The notes beneath the pieces were generated by a model. That model ran no database searches. It was not told the origin of the DNA and saw only the letters and a program-made list of their open reading frames with translations. Shown one piece after another: positions 9,263-21,625 of a stretch of 64,000 nt of DNA (the stretch's first letter is position 1; every line of letters begins with the position of its first letter). The translations under genes were made by a program, and so were the position numbers. This DNA is from Fortiea sp. LEGE XX443 (GTDB lineage: Bacteria; Cyanobacteriota; Cyanobacteriia; Cyanobacteriales; Nostocaceae). The stretch covers positions 1 through 64,000 of the forward strand of contig NZ_JADEXZ010000009.1 of the NCBI RefSeq assembly GCF_015206815.1. Reading direction: 5' to 3'.

Positions 9263-10867
9263 GTGACTAATCAAGAGCCAAAACCCTCTCGTTCTTTCGC
9301 TGGGATTGCTGGCATTGTTGCCGCAGCCACCTTAATTAGTAAAGTATTTGGTTTAGTAAGACAGCAGGCGATCGCAGCCGCTTTTGGTGTGGGTGCTGCT
9401 GCTACAGCCTATAGCTATGCTTATATTATTCCTGGTTTTTTATTGATATTACTGGGTGGTGTAAATGGGCCATTACACAGTGCAGTTGTCAGCGTTTTAG
9501 CAAAGCGCAAACAAAAAGAAGCAGCCCCTCTAGTGGAAACGGTGACAACCCTAGTAGGTGGAATCTTGTTGCTGGTGACTGTTGCTCAGGTTTTCTTAGC
9601 AGATACGATTGTTGATATTGTTGGTTATGGTTTAGCACCTAACACTAGAGCGATCGCTATCCAACAACTCCGAATTATGGCTCCAATGGCTTTATTTTCG
9701 GGATTGATTGGCATTGGATTCGGTACTCTCAATGCTGCTCATCAATATTGGTTGCTTTCTATTAGCCCCTTGCTATCCAGTATTACTGTAGTTGCAGGCA
9801 TTAGTATTTTGACTTTGCAATTGGGCAAAGACATTATTTTGCCAGAATATGCCTTTATTGGTGGGATGGTGTTAGCTTGGGGAACTTTAGCCGGGGCAAT
9901 TCTCCAATGGATAGTGCAGCTAATTGTCCAGTGGCGATTGGGATTAGGTACTTTACGTCTGCGGTTTGATTTTAAAGCTCCTGGCGTTCAAGAAGTAATT
10001 AGAATCATGACACCGGCAACAATTTCTTCGGGAATGATGCCGATTAATGTCGCTACAGACCTTTATTTTGCCAGTCCTATCCCTGGTGCTGCGGCTGGTT
10101 TTAACTATGCGAATTTGTTGGTACAAACGCCTTTAGGGATTATTTCTAATATTATTTTGTTGCCTTTATTACCAATTTTTGCCAAACTAGCCGAACCAGA
10201 AAATTGGCCAGACTTGAAATTACGCATCCGCCAAGGATTATTATTGACTGCCGTCACCATGTTACCTCTGGGAGCGTTAATGGTGGTTTTATCTGTGCCA
10301 ATTGTGCAGGTAGTATATGAACGAGGAGCCTTTAAGCAAGATGCTACGCAGTTGGTTTCTTCACTGTTGGTTGCCTATGGCATAGGGATGTTTGCTTATT
10401 TAGGGCGTGATGTTTTGGTGCGGGTATTTTACGCCTTGGGAGATGGACAAACACCGTTTCGCATCAGCACTTTTAACATTTTGCTTAACGCTGTACTGGA
10501 TTGGTTGTTAGTAAAACAGTTTGGCGCACCGGGTTTGGTGTTAGCAACTGTTGGTGTTAATTGCAGTTCAATGTTAATGCTGTTATGGTTGCTAGATCGC
10601 AAGCTTAACGGTTTACCTTGGCGTGAGTGGAGTTTGCCAATTTTCGGTTTAACTAGCGGTAGTATTGTTGCTGGAGTAGCCAGCTATGCTACTTTATTTG
10701 GTTTGCAGCAGTTATTAGGTACAAAAGGCTTAGTAATTCAGTTAGTACAGTTGTCAGTTGCTGGTTTAATTGGTTTAGTTGTGTTTGCTGCGATCGCTTC
10801 ACTCATGAAAATTCCAGAAGTGAATATTTTTGTTGTGCGGTTGCGTCAGCGTTTCTGGAAAAAGTAA
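9263..10867 (+). CDS. murJ: Lipid II flippase MurJ (MviN)
   Basis: MurJ flips lipid II across the inner membrane for peptidoglycan assembly. The 534-residue protein is strongly hydrophobic, with about 14 helices. It carries family marks: the N-terminal ISKVFGLVRQQAIAAAFGVG, with the Arg of the central cavity, the SPIPGAAAGFNYANLL loop, VVYERGAFKQDATQ and ALGDGQTPFRIS. The start is GTG at 9263 (MTNQEPKPS). It is convergent with the histidine kinase gene ending at 11037. Confidence 0.95.
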   Translation: MTNQEPKPSRSFAGIAGIVAAATLISKVFGLVRQQAIAAAFGVGAAATAYSYAYIIPGFLLILLGGVNGPLHSAVVSVLAKRKQKEAAPLVETVTTLVGGILLLVTVAQVFLADTIVDIVGYGLAPNTRAIAIQQLRIMAPMALFSGLIGIGFGTLNAAHQYWLLSISPLLSSITVVAGISILTLQLGKDIILPEYAFIGGMVLAWGTLAGAILQWIVQLIVQWRLGLGTLRLRFDFKAPGVQEVIRIMTPATISSGMMPINVATDLYFASPIPGAAAGFNYANLLVQTPLGIISNIILLPLLPIFAKLAEPENWPDLKLRIRQGLLLTAVTMLPLGALMVVLSVPIVQVVYERGAFKQDATQLVSSLLVAYGIGMFAYLGRDVLVRVFYALGDGQTPFRISTFNILLNAVLDWLLVKQFGAPGLVLATVGVNCSSMLMLLWLLDRKLNGLPWREWSLPIFGLTSGSIVAGVASYATLFGLQQLLGTKGLVIQLVQLSVAGLIGLVVFAAIASLMKIPEVNIFVVRLRQRFWKK

Positions 10868-11036
10868 CTGATACAGAGAAAAAACCATAGACAAGTTAGC
10901 GGCTGATCATAAAGTAGAGTGCGTTTGTCGTTAGACGTTCTCAAAAGCTAGAAAGAGAAAAAGAAGAGAACTCAAATTGGACTTATGCCTTAATTCAAAC
11001 TTGACAAAGTACCTAAGAGTAATCTGGGAAGAAAGT

Positions 11037-12761
11037 CTATTCCTTAACAGTCAGAGGTAAGCGCACAGTAAAAATCGAGCCTACCCCTGGCTGACTTTTC
11101 ACCAAAATCTCACCACCCATCATCTGGCAAAAATGGCGACTAATTGCTAACCCCAGCCCCGTACCACCATACTTTTTAGTGGTTGAATTATCCCCTTGAA
11201 TAAAAGGTTGAAATAACTGTTGCTGTTGATGATGAGTCATACCAATTCCTGTATCAGCAACCGTAAATAAAATCATGCCTAAAGGAGCTTCTGATGGTGA
11301 GTTTGGTTTCTCACTTTTAACAGTTAGTGTTACTTTACCGTGATTGGTAAATTTAGCAGCATTACTCAGCAGATTTAATAATACTTGCCGCATCCTTGTT
11401 TGATCTGTATACATTGTTCCTAGTTGCTCGTCGCAATCTATTTCTAAAATATTGCCATTTTTTTCTATAGATGGCTTAATAGTTAGGACAAGATTATTAA
11501 TCAGGTTGGCAATTTCAAATGTCTCTGGATAAAGAGTCATTTTCCCCGCTTCAATTTTTGACAAGTCGAGGATGTCGTTAATCAATTCTAGTAAATGCCT
11601 ACCTGCGGAATTGATTGTTTCTAAATCAGTAATAAAATCTCCCGATAAATTTAAATCTGTAGCGTCATCTTGCAGTAGTTGGCTCAGTCCAATTACTGCA
11701 TTTAACGGTGTACGTAATTCGTGACTGACGTTTGCCAGAAATACACTCTTGGCTTTACTAGCAGCTTCGGCTAATTCTTTAGCTTGTTCTAGTTGTTTAG
11801 TGCGCTCAGATACCCGTTCAATGAGACGATTGAGCGATTTTGCTAACAAGCCAATTTCATCTTCGGTGGTGACAGGTGCGCGTAAATCAAAATTAGATTT
11901 TCGGGCGACTTGTTCTGCTACTTGGGTAACGGTAATGACTGGTTCTGCGATCGCTCGACTGGTGCGCCAAGCTATAATAGCGGCGATCGCTACTGACACC
12001 AGCATACTCACCATTACAATTAATCTCTCAACTCCTTTAGCCTGCTCTACGTCCTTTTGTCTGTCCTGTTCTTGATTTTCGGCCGTTTGCAGAATATTAG
12101 TTAATTTGATTGAAAGACGATCTAACTGCATGGCAGTTTCACCACGCATTATTTTTAATAACTCCTCTCTGACTAAAATGATTTGCTCTGGTTGTAAGGG
12201 CTGTTGCTCGACTTCTTTTAATACAGATTCTATTTTGTCAACATAATATCTTAAATTAATTGCATAATCTTCTAATAGAGCTTGCAAATTAGCACTTGTT
12301 GCTGCTAATTGCATCGGTTTTTTTTCAATAAAATCGCCAATCTTTTGCTCTAAATCCTGAGCTTTATTAACATTATCTAAAAAATCGGTTTTCTTAGTTA
12401 ATAATTGTTTTGAATTTTCTAGTACTGCAACTAAATTAGAACTATGTAATTGCGCCCCAACTACTGCGTTTTTATAGTTAGTCAGTAGTTGGCGTTGTTC
12501 TTGGGCTTGATTAAACTGCCTAATTTCTCGCCCCCGATAGTAGTTGGCAATCACCAAACCAGTAAGTGAACCAAAAAAGCCAATACCAATAGCTACAAAG
12601 TAGCCATAGCCAATTTTCTGATGTATCCGCCAAGAACTTGCCTTGAGTTTCCCACTGGAGGGAAATTCTATAGTTGGTAGTTCTTCGGTTGATGAATCTT
12701 CGGTTGGCACTTTTTTGCTTTCTAAACTGCCGTCAATTGGGTTAGGCTTGTGAGTTTGCAT
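11037..12761 (-). CDS. Membrane sensor histidine kinase (HAMP-HisKA-HATPase)
   Basis: A 574-residue two-component sensor. Its order is a Ser/Glu-rich cytoplasmic head (1-45), a first membrane helix (about 54-73), an extracytoplasmic helical sensor region (75-245), a second helix (246-265), HAMP (266-320), a short coiled coil, HisKA with phosphoacceptor His347 in [13 protein letters not shown], and a HATPase domain with [15 protein letters not shown] and [11 protein letters not shown] boxes. No response regulator is adjacent, so it is an orphan kinase. The start ATG 12761 has GAGGAG about 8 bases upstream. The ligand is unknown. Confidence 0.94.
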   Translation of the reverse strand: MQTHKPNPIDGSLESKKVPTEDSSTEELPTIEFPSSGKLKASSWRIHQKIGYGYFVAIGIGFFGSLTGLVIANYYRGREIRQFNQAQEQRQLLTNYKNAVVGAQLHSSNLVAVLENSKQLLTKKTDFLDNVNKAQDLEQKIGDFIEKKPMQLAATSANLQALLEDYAINLRYYVDKIESVLKEVEQQPLQPEQIILVREELLKIMRGETAMQLDRLSIKLTNILQTAENQEQDRQKDVEQAKGVERLIVMVSMLVSVAIAAIIAWRTSRAIAEPVITVTQVAEQVARKSNFDLRAPVTTEDEIGLLAKSLNRLIERVSERTKQLEQAKELAEAASKAKSVFLANVSHELRTPLNAVIGLSQLLQDDATDLNLSGDFITDLETINSAGRHLLELINDILDLSKIEAGKMTLYPETFEIANLINNLVLTIKPSIEKNGNILEIDCDEQLGTMYTDQTRMRQVLLNLLSNAAKFTNHGKVTLTVKSEKPNSPSEAPLGMILFTVADTGIGMTHHQQQQLFQPFIQGDNSTTKKYGGTGLGLAISRHFCQMMGGEILVKSQPGVGSIFTVRLPLTVKE

Positions 12762-13203
12762 TCGTCAAATCTCCTCGCCCTGCCGCAAAAATCGCCACAT
12801 CAATTTCATCTTTAAAATTAAATTAACCGGTGATTAACACCTACACAATTTTTTTTGAGAAGCAGCGTAAATAATTATTCTTTAAATAATTGCCATGACT
12901 TCATTGTATTTGGGTGATTTTGATATGAATGTATACAACAACACTGCATAAATGGAAAAATCTGTGTTTGTAATCAATACTTTTCTAGAGTAAAGCGTAT
13001 TCTGGGATTTTATCCTGATCGTTACTGTTTTTGAAACCCAGTTAATTGCAGTGGTTTTTAACTATTAGCTACGCTGTACTTTATTTTACTCTTACCTTAG
13101 CTGATTTAAATATCTAGATAGTAGACAGATTTATCCATATGATATCTTATCATCAATTACTGCAACTCTCAAACAAATTTCCTATTTTTAGAGTCTTTAG
13201 CAA
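12762..13203. other. Intergenic region, no gene seen
   Basis: About 440 AT-rich bases between the kinase start and the metK terminator. I see no convincing reading frame, RNA gene or repeat. The part nearest 12762 should hold the kinase promoter. Confidence 0.5.
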
Positions 13204-13250
13204 TAAAAAGCCTCTGTCTTGTTACTACTTGAGTAATATCAAGACAGAGG
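13204..13250 (-). terminator. metK rho-independent terminator
   Basis: On the minus strand CCTCTGTCTTG (13250-13240) pairs perfectly with CAAGACAGAGG (13221-13211), followed by CTTTTTATTG. It lies 44 bases after the metK stop and is in the correct orientation. Confidence 0.88.
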
Positions 13251-13293
13251 TAGTTGCTTATAATGTTACTGTGATTTTTAGTGTAGTATGCTA

Positions 13294-14562
13294 CTAGGCG
13301 ATCGCTGTCGCTGTTGAACGTAACTTGTCAACTGCTTGCTTCAACAATTCTGCCTTATCGGTTTGTTCCCAAGGCAAGTCTAAATCGTTTCGTCCCAAAT
13401 GACCGTAAGCCGCGATGTCCTGATAAAAACGTCCGCCTCTTTCACTTGGTAACTTGCGTAAATTGAAAGTATGAATAATCCCCGCTGGCCGTAGTTCAAA
13501 GTTCTGTTTGACTAATTCCAACAAGATTTCATCATCTACTTTCCCAGTCCCAAAAGTATCCAGAAAAATACTGACTGGTCTGGCTACACCAATGGCATAA
13601 CTCAGCTGAACTTCACATTTTTCTGCCAACCCCGCAGCTACAATGTTTTTTGCCACATGGCGAGCAGCGTAAGCAGCAGAACGGTCTACCTTTGTGGGGT
13701 CTTTACCAGAAAAAGCACCACCACCGTGTCGAGAATAACCACCATACGTATCAATGATGATTTTCCGTCCTGTCAGCCCAGAATCACCTTGAGGCCCACC
13801 AATAACAAATTTACCTGTGGGGTTGACTAAAAAGCGTGTATCTTGATCGGGCTTAATGTCAATATCACTAAAAACAGGTGCGACCACTGCTGACCAGAGG
13901 TCTTGTCTGATTTTAGCTTGCACGGCTGCCTCATCCTTAATTTCCCCAATGGTAGCTGTATGCTGAGTGGAAATCAGGATAGTATCAATGCCTACGGGTC
14001 TACCATCTTCGTAGACTATGGTAACTTGGGTTTTACCATCAGGACGCAGGTATGCCAATTCACCTGTTTTGCGGACTGCTGCCAGTCGGCGAGCAATGCG
14101 GTGGGCAAGACTGATGGGTAAGGGCATCAGTTCAGGGGTTTCGTTGCAAGCAAAGCCAAACATGATGCCTTGGTCGCCTGCGCCAATGGTATCGAATAGT
14201 TCATCACTATCCTGTTGGCGAGTTTCTTGGGCGATGTTAACGCCTTGGGCAATGTCAGGCGATTGTTCATCTAATGCTACGATAACACTGGTGCTGTTAG
14301 CAGAAAAGCCGTTATCTGCATCGACATAACCAATTTCGGCTATTTTTTTGCGAGCAAGATTTACATAATTGACATTGGCTTTGGTGGTAATTTCACCTGT
14401 AATTAGAACTAAGCCAGTGTTAACTACTACCTCAGCAGCAACACGACTACTAGGGTCTTGTGTCAGTAAAGCATCAAGAATTGTATCTGAAATTTGATCG
14501 CAGATTTTATCTGGATGACCTTCAGTTACTGACTCGGAGGTAAATAAATAGCGTCGAGACAA
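13294..14562 (-). CDS. metK: S-adenosylmethionine synthetase
   Basis: Forms SAM from ATP and methionine. The product of about 422 residues begins [20 protein letters not shown], the family N-terminus with the His-Pro-Asp-Lys ATP-binding motif. It carries [13 protein letters not shown], the phosphate-loop [16 protein letters not shown] and the C-terminal [10 protein letters not shown]. An ATG exists at 14592, but the TTG at 14562 matches the family start and has AGGAGG 8 bases upstream, so I choose TTG. The gene ends with a strong hairpin terminator at 13204-13250. Confidence 0.96.
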   Translation of the reverse strand: MSRRYLFTSESVTEGHPDKICDQISDTILDALLTQDPSSRVAAEVVVNTGLVLITGEITTKANVNYVNLARKKIAEIGYVDADNGFSANSTSVIVALDEQSPDIAQGVNIAQETRQQDSDELFDTIGAGDQGIMFGFACNETPELMPLPISLAHRIARRLAAVRKTGELAYLRPDGKTQVTIVYEDGRPVGIDTILISTQHTATIGEIKDEAAVQAKIRQDLWSAVVAPVFSDIDIKPDQDTRFLVNPTGKFVIGGPQGDSGLTGRKIIIDTYGGYSRHGGGAFSGKDPTKVDRSAAYAARHVAKNIVAAGLAEKCEVQLSYAIGVARPVSIFLDTFGTGKVDDEILLELVKQNFELRPAGIIHTFNLRKLPSERGGRFYQDIAAYGHLGRNDLDLPWEQTDKAELLKQAVDKLRSTATAIA

Positions 14563-14570
14563 AGAAACTT

Positions 14571-14576
14571 CCTCCT
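14571..14576 (-). promoter_or_regulatory. Shine-Dalgarno site deciding the metK TTG start
   Basis: CCTCCT on the plus strand reads AGGAGG on the minus strand, 8 bases before the TTG at 14562. The ATG at 14592 has no comparable site and would add ten residues not usual in the family. Confidence 0.75.
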
Positions 14577-14796
14577 GTGATGTTATTATCACTGACTAAA
14601 TATAGCTATTTAGTTCAGACGATTATTTTTGGAATCATACCAATCTTGACACATTCGGTAGTAAGTGTAGTGTGATCTTTCAAAACACATAATCAAGTTT
14701 GAGTATTTGTAAAGGAAGTATTAGTTAAATATTGGGGATTTTCAATAGTAGTCATCAAAGGCAACAGTGGAAATTCGTTCCCTAAGTCACCTAAAT

Positions 14797-14825
14797 AAAA
14801 AGGGGATGCCCCCGGAAGCACCCCC
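14797..14825 (-). terminator. prk rho-independent terminator
   Basis: On the minus strand GGGGGTGC (14825-14818) pairs with GCATCCCC (14809-14802) around a short C/G-rich loop and is followed by TTTTTATT. It lies about 32 bases after the prk stop. Confidence 0.85.
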
Positions 14826-14856
14826 AAAACTTTGACACAAACACTGCTGTTTTGTT

Positions 14857-15861
14857 TTAGACTTGAACTGCTAGTTTTGCTTCCTTTGATGTCAAACGTT
14901 CGTAGGCAGCACGCATTTTTAAACCTGTCAGCACTTGGAACAAACCAGTTCCATTGTTGGAACCTGGATATTCACGGTGTTGGAGTAACAAGTGAGTCAT
15001 CTCACCTTCATACTTGGTGGATGTGTTGCTGAGGTGGTTTTCGATGTAAATTACTTCATCTAGGTTGTCAAATTGACCATCTACCTCTAGGACTGAGACA
15101 TAGCGGCCGTAGTAAACATCGGAACCGTAGTACAGTTGCATACCAGGATAGGAACAGGTCAGCTTGCGTCCACAAGGAGTCCAGTGAATTGTTGACCCTT
15201 CATCAAAGAGGTAGACTGGAGTAAAGCCTTCCTTGCCTTCCCGCTGTAACATACGTACCCGCAAAACTTTGCGGTCTGTATCGTTTTTAATCAGGTTAGT
15301 GGGTAATACTTGGAGAACTACGTCGGCGAATTCTCTTTGGGGTTCGATGTATTTTGTAAAGTCGGGTTTACGGGAGTTGATAGCAGCTAAGACATCTTCG
15401 TAGCGATGACCTCTTTCTGCCATATCACGTTGAATTTTCCAGGCAATTTTAACTTCATCGCTGATGTCAAAATATACGCTGAAATCAAGCAGCGATCGCA
15501 CCCGTTCATCATATAAAGGATGTAGACCTTCCACCACAATAATGTGATTTGGCTCTACTCTTTCTGGCGGATCAATCATGCCGGTTTCGTGGTTATAAAT
15601 CGGCTTATCAATCGCTTGACCTTCTTTGAGCGCTTTAATTTGCTCATACATCAAGTCGAAATTGTTTGCCCTGGGGTCAAGTGCAGTTATCCCAGTTTCT
15701 TTGCGCTGTTTGCGATCTAGGCAATGATAGTCATCTAAACAGATGACTGTCATAAACCCTTCACCAAATAAGTCGATCAAACGACGCAAAAAAGTAGACT
15801 TGCCACACCCGGAGTCTCCGGCTACTCCAATTAGTACCACGCGTTCCGGCTTATTTGTCAT
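14857..15861 (-). CDS. prk: Phosphoribulokinase
   Basis: Calvin-cycle enzyme converting ribulose-5-phosphate and ATP to ribulose-1,5-bisphosphate. The 334 residues match the cyanobacterial and plant enzyme length. It has the P-loop GVAGDSGCGKSTFLRRL, whose Cys lies within the loop, and VICLDDYHCLDRKQR with the second regulatory Cys. Together these form the light- and thioredoxin-regulated disulfide, and the enzyme is also a CP12/GAPDH complex partner. VEGLHPLYDERV holds the catalytic carboxylates. It has its own terminator and a long upstream region shared divergently with petH. Confidence 0.97.
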   Translation of the reverse strand: MTNKPERVVLIGVAGDSGCGKSTFLRRLIDLFGEGFMTVICLDDYHCLDRKQRKETGITALDPRANNFDLMYEQIKALKEGQAIDKPIYNHETGMIDPPERVEPNHIIVVEGLHPLYDERVRSLLDFSVYFDISDEVKIAWKIQRDMAERGHRYEDVLAAINSRKPDFTKYIEPQREFADVVLQVLPTNLIKNDTDRKVLRVRMLQREGKEGFTPVYLFDEGSTIHWTPCGRKLTCSYPGMQLYYGSDVYYGRYVSVLEVDGQFDNLDEVIYIENHLSNTSTKYEGEMTHLLLQHREYPGSNNGTGLFQVLTGLKMRAAYERLTSKEAKLAVQV

Positions 15862-18287
<2,426 letters not shown>

Positions 18288-18347
18288 GTTAGTCATTTGT
18301 CATTGGTCATTAGATTAAGACAAAAGATAACTGAAACAAGATAATCC

Positions 18348-18372
18348 GTAGGGTGGGCAATGCCCACCCTAC
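18348..18372. repeat. Perfect palindromic repeat between petH and hom
   Basis: GTAGGGTGGGCA and TGCCCACCCTAC form 12-bp arms around one base. This GC-rich palindrome is a common dispersed element in cyanobacterial genomes. It lies 60 bases after petH and could end its transcript, though only a weak T tract (AATTGTTTTG) follows. Confidence 0.8.
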
Positions 18373-18479
18373 AATTGTTTTGTATATATAGTTGATTTGC
18401 TGAGAATGGAGTTTTGGTAGTTAAAGCACTAACTACTCAGCACTCAGCACTCAAAATTCAGATATGGGGTGCAAAGTTT

Positions 18480-19769
18480 GTGGGTGTAAAGCTAGGAATA
18501 TTAGGATTAGGAACTGTGGGGACGGGTACAGTGCAACTTTTACAAGATGCTGTTGGCCGCAACCCGTTGTTACAGGAAGTAGAAATATATCGAGTGGGAG
18601 TCCGATCGCTGGATAAACCCAGAGATGTAAAATTACCACAGTCAGTAGTAACGACCGATTTAGCTGCGATTGTTAATGATCCAGCCGTAGATATAGTTGT
18701 CGAGTTGATGGGTGGATTGGAACCAGCGCGATCGCTCATTCTCCAAGCGATCAAAAATGGTAAGCATATTGTCACCGCCAACAAAGCCGCGATCGCCCGT
18801 TTTGGTGCAGAAATTTTCAACGCTGCCAATGAAGCTGGGGTCTACGTGATGCTCGAAGCGGCTGTAGGTGGTGGGATTCCAGTAATTCAACCCTTAAAAC
18901 AGGCTTTAAGTGTCAACCGCATTCATACTGTTACTGGCATCGTTAACGGTACAACTAACTACATCCTCACTCGAATGCAAACTGAAGGCAGCGATTTTGG
19001 TGATGTTTTGGCTGATGCCCAACGCTTAGGCTATGCTGAAGCTGACCCGACAGCTGATATTGATGGTTTAGATGCAGCCGATAAAATTGCAATTTTGGCA
19101 TCATTGGGTTTTGGTGGACGCATTCACTTAGAAGATGTTTATTGTGAAGGAATTCGGCAAGTTAGTAAGACAGATATTACCTACGCCGAAAAATTAGGAT
19201 TTGTGATTAAATTATTGGCGATCGCTAAATCTCAAGGCAATAATCACCCTGGGTTATCTGTGAGAGTCCATCCCACCTTCGTGCCTAAATCTCACCCATT
19301 GGCTAGTATTAACGGTGTTTATAACGCCATTCTGGTGGAAGGGGAACCCATCGGCCAGGTGATGTTTTTTGGGCCTGGTGCAGGTGCAGGTGCAACAGCC
19401 AGCGCCGTCACCTCAGATATCTTAAGCTTAGTGGCGGCGCTGGAGAGTAATACGGCAGTACCAAATCCCCTACTAACTTGTAGACATGAAGATTACTGCC
19501 AAATTACCCCAGTTTCCCAACTACTAACGCGATTTTATGCCCGCTTCCTCACTAAAGACCACCCTGGTGTCATTGGCAAATTAGGTACTTGTTTTGGCAA
19601 TTATGGTGTGAGTTTAGAGTCTGTTGTGCAAACTGGCTTTCAGGGAGCGTTAGCAGAAATTGTAGTTGTTACCCACGATGTTAAAGAAGGGGACTTCCGT
19701 CAAGCTTTAGATGAAATTCGACATCTGGAAGCGATTGATAGCATTGCCAGCATACTGCGAGTGCTTTAA
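18480..19769 (+). CDS. hom: Homoserine dehydrogenase
   Basis: Reduces aspartate semialdehyde to homoserine on the route to threonine, methionine and isoleucine. The 429-residue product has the NAD(P)-binding GILGLGTVGTGTVQLL and the ANKAAIA strand. The catalytic centre is in GGIPVIQPLKQ and GIVNGTTNYILTRM, with the substrate region YAEADPTADIDGLDAADK. A C-terminal ACT domain (about 350-429, DHPGVIGKLGTCFGNYGVSL) implies feedback control, probably by threonine. The frame is open from 18414, but GTG 18480 (MGVKLGILG) fits the family. A heptamer repeat begins directly after the stop. Confidence 0.95.
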   Translation: MGVKLGILGLGTVGTGTVQLLQDAVGRNPLLQEVEIYRVGVRSLDKPRDVKLPQSVVTTDLAAIVNDPAVDIVVELMGGLEPARSLILQAIKNGKHIVTANKAAIARFGAEIFNAANEAGVYVMLEAAVGGGIPVIQPLKQALSVNRIHTVTGIVNGTTNYILTRMQTEGSDFGDVLADAQRLGYAEADPTADIDGLDAADKIAILASLGFGGRIHLEDVYCEGIRQVSKTDITYAEKLGFVIKLLAIAKSQGNNHPGLSVRVHPTFVPKSHPLASINGVYNAILVEGEPIGQVMFFGPGAGAGATASAVTSDILSLVAALESNTAVPNPLLTCRHEDYCQITPVSQLLTRFYARFLTKDHPGVIGKLGTCFGNYGVSLESVVQTGFQGALAEIVVVTHDVKEGDFRQALDEIRHLEAIDSIASILRVL

Positions 19770-19770
19770 A

Positions 19771-19805
19771 AAGTGTGAAGTCTGAAGTGTGAAGGATGAA
19801 GGATA
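19771..19805. repeat. Heptameric short tandem repeat (AAGTGTG-like), five units
   Basis: Five consecutive 7-base units (AAGTGTG, AAGTCTG, AAGTGTG, AAGGATG, AAGGATA) begin one base after the hom stop. It belongs to the STRR class known from heterocystous cyanobacteria; related arrays sit at 36921-36960 and 51931-51955. Confidence 0.85.
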
Positions 19806-19877
19806 AACTTTTTATGTTTTACACTTCTTTAGTGTGGGTTGATTTTTGAGAACTTTACTGTTTCCAGGGGAAATACG

Positions 19878-20936
19878 ATGACAAATCTACCACCTAGCGA
19901 TCGCCAGTCATCTGAAGAAACAACCCTTGGCTTTGATGAATTTATCGCCATTTTGGTTGCCTTTGCGGCGATCGGGGGAATTCTGTTGTGGTCATTTTCG
20001 CGGCGAGATGCTGGCTGGAATTTCAATATATTGCGATCGCCTTCACCAAGTCCAACTATCAAAACTCAACCAAGTCTCCCATCACCTTCTCCGACTTCCC
20101 AGGTGCAACCAAATGCAGATTCTCAACTTGATGCTGCACCATTACCTCCAGATAAGATAATTCCAGAACCTGTCCCTACTCCTGGACTGATACTTCCACC
20201 TGTTCCCGTAGCTCCTATTAACTCACAGCCCAAGCCTGCACCCTTTTTTACAACCAAAAACTTAGAGCCGTCAATCAAGTCATCGCCTTTACCCCTAGTT
20301 ACTCCGGCGGAACAGAAGTCTATTATTCCGCCACCCATTGCATTTAACGATGTACCCACTAATTTTTGGGCAGTTCGGTTTATTAATGCTCTTTCGGCTC
20401 GCAGTATTATTAAGGGTTTTCCAGATTATACTTTTAGACCAAATCAGCCTATCAACCGCGCTGAATTTGCTGCTATCCTACAGAAAGCTTTTGATACAGA
20501 ACTGAGCAAGAATTCTTTACCTTTTAAAGATGTATCAGCCCAATATTGGGCAACACCAGCAATTGATCGCGCTGTTGGTACAGGATTTTTACAAGGTTAT
20601 CCTGACAAAACTTTTCAACCAGAACAAAATATTTCCCGTGTGCAGGTTTTAGTGGCTCTAGTTAGCGGATTAAATCTCCAACAACCAGCAAAAGCATCAC
20701 TGGTTTTAAGTATTTACAAAGATGCTAAAAGTATTCCTAAATATGCTGCTGGCAAAGTAGCTGCTGCCACAGCTAATGGTTTGGTGATTACCGATGCCAA
20801 TCAACAATTTTTAGCACCTAATCAAGAAGCTACCCGTGCTGAGGTAGCTGCAATGGTGCATCAAGCTTTGGTAAGGCTGGGAAGGTTAGATAACATTTCT
20901 TCTGAGAATATTGTGCGTAGGCAAAGCCCGCCGTAG
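19878..20936 (+). CDS. Membrane-anchored S-layer-homology (SLH) domain protein
   Basis: A 352-residue envelope protein. A short N-terminal head is followed by one membrane helix (FIAILVAFAAIGGILLWSF, about residues 21-40), a Pro/Ser/Gln-rich spacer (45-155) and three SLH repeats: FNDVPTNFWAVRFINAL, FKDVSAQYWATPAIDRAV and YKDAKSIPKYAAGKVA with their RAE/RVQ/RAEVAAM ends. SLH domains bind peptidoglycan-linked polymers, so it probably ties the inner membrane to the wall. ATG 19878 has AGGGG upstream. The last few codons (RRQSPP) lie in a GCGTAGGCAAAGCCC-type dispersed repeat, suggesting a repeat-altered C-terminus. Confidence 0.88.
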   Translation: MTNLPPSDRQSSEETTLGFDEFIAILVAFAAIGGILLWSFSRRDAGWNFNILRSPSPSPTIKTQPSLPSPSPTSQVQPNADSQLDAAPLPPDKIIPEPVPTPGLILPPVPVAPINSQPKPAPFFTTKNLEPSIKSSPLPLVTPAEQKSIIPPPIAFNDVPTNFWAVRFINALSARSIIKGFPDYTFRPNQPINRAEFAAILQKAFDTELSKNSLPFKDVSAQYWATPAIDRAVGTGFLQGYPDKTFQPEQNISRVQVLVALVSGLNLQQPAKASLVLSIYKDAKSIPKYAAGKVAAATANGLVITDANQQFLAPNQEATRAEVAAMVHQALVRLGRLDNISSENIVRRQSPP

Positions 20937-20987
20937 GCATCGCCTGTAAAAAATTCTTTGCCTCAAAGTAAAATAACTCAATAACTA

Positions 20988-21107
20988 TAGGACTTACGCA
21001 AAATATCTCTGAAACTCTCATTTCTCCGTGACCTCTGCGCCTCTGTGGTAGCCTGCGGCAAGCTGCTACCGCGTCTACGTTATTCCGTGACTCGTGCGTA
21101 AGTCCTA
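20988..21107. mobile_element. 120-bp MITE with 13-bp inverted ends and AACTA target duplication
   Basis: Perfect terminal inverted repeats TAGGACTTACGCA (20988-21000) and TGCGTAAGTCCTA (21095-21107) bound a non-coding core. The core contains a second GC-rich repeat around 21046-21078. The five bases AACTA flank both sides (20983-20987 and 21108-21112), as expected of a target-site duplication. The element carries no gene, so a transposase would have to act in trans. Confidence 0.85.
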
Positions 21108-21172
21108 AACTATTCAAAACTCTAAAATCCTTACCACCTTCCACAGCGAAAGAGCTTTTTGTGGAACTCCTG

Positions 21173-21625
21173 TTATATTCTCAATAGCCTCTTAATTGTT
21201 TCCATTCCTTTTTGAAATACAGCAGTCATAGTTGATTTTAGTCCTTGGAATGCCATAATAAAGTCTGCCAAAATATCATCATTGTTGAAACCAGCAATGA
21301 GCGTCATAATTGCTCCTATACCCATAGTCACAACTCCATCAAGGTCTACCAATCTGAAGAGTAATTCTGTTGTTAAGGCTCGATATACTAAACTGAGGGT
21401 TAAAACATTTCCAGCCCAAAACAAGGAAATATCCAAGGCTGCACGAGCCGAGGGAAATGCTTGGTCGCGTACACCACGAACAATGCAGTGTATTAACAAC
21501 AATAGAAGTACAGTAAGTACTCGAAGTTGGTCGTGATTGAAATTTGAGGCAGTTTCAGCGCATTGCTGGCAGGTTGAAGATAGCTGAATTAAGTAGACAG
21601 TAAAAACAGTAGCAACACTAATCAT
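21173..21625 (-). CDS. Unrecognised small membrane protein, coupled to the upstream gene
   Basis: I do not recognise a family. The product is about 150 residues, with hydrophobic segments near residues 1-14, 36-46, 65-80 and 98-113 and a basic C-terminus (ETIKRLLRI). The ATG at 21625 overlaps the stop of the preceding 87-residue gene (ATGATTAG) and has GAGGAG about 7 bases upstream, which argues for translational coupling and for both genes being real. An ATG at 21646 is also in frame. The MITE at 20988-21107 lies just downstream. A holin-like or small channel role is conceivable but not supported. Confidence 0.6.
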   Translation of the reverse strand: MISVATVFTVYLIQLSSTCQQCAETASNFNHDQLRVLTVLLLLLIHCIVRGVRDQAFPSARAALDISLFWAGNVLTLSLVYRALTTELLFRLVDLDGVVTMGIGAIMTLIAGFNNDDILADFIMAFQGLKSTMTAVFQKGMETIKRLLRI

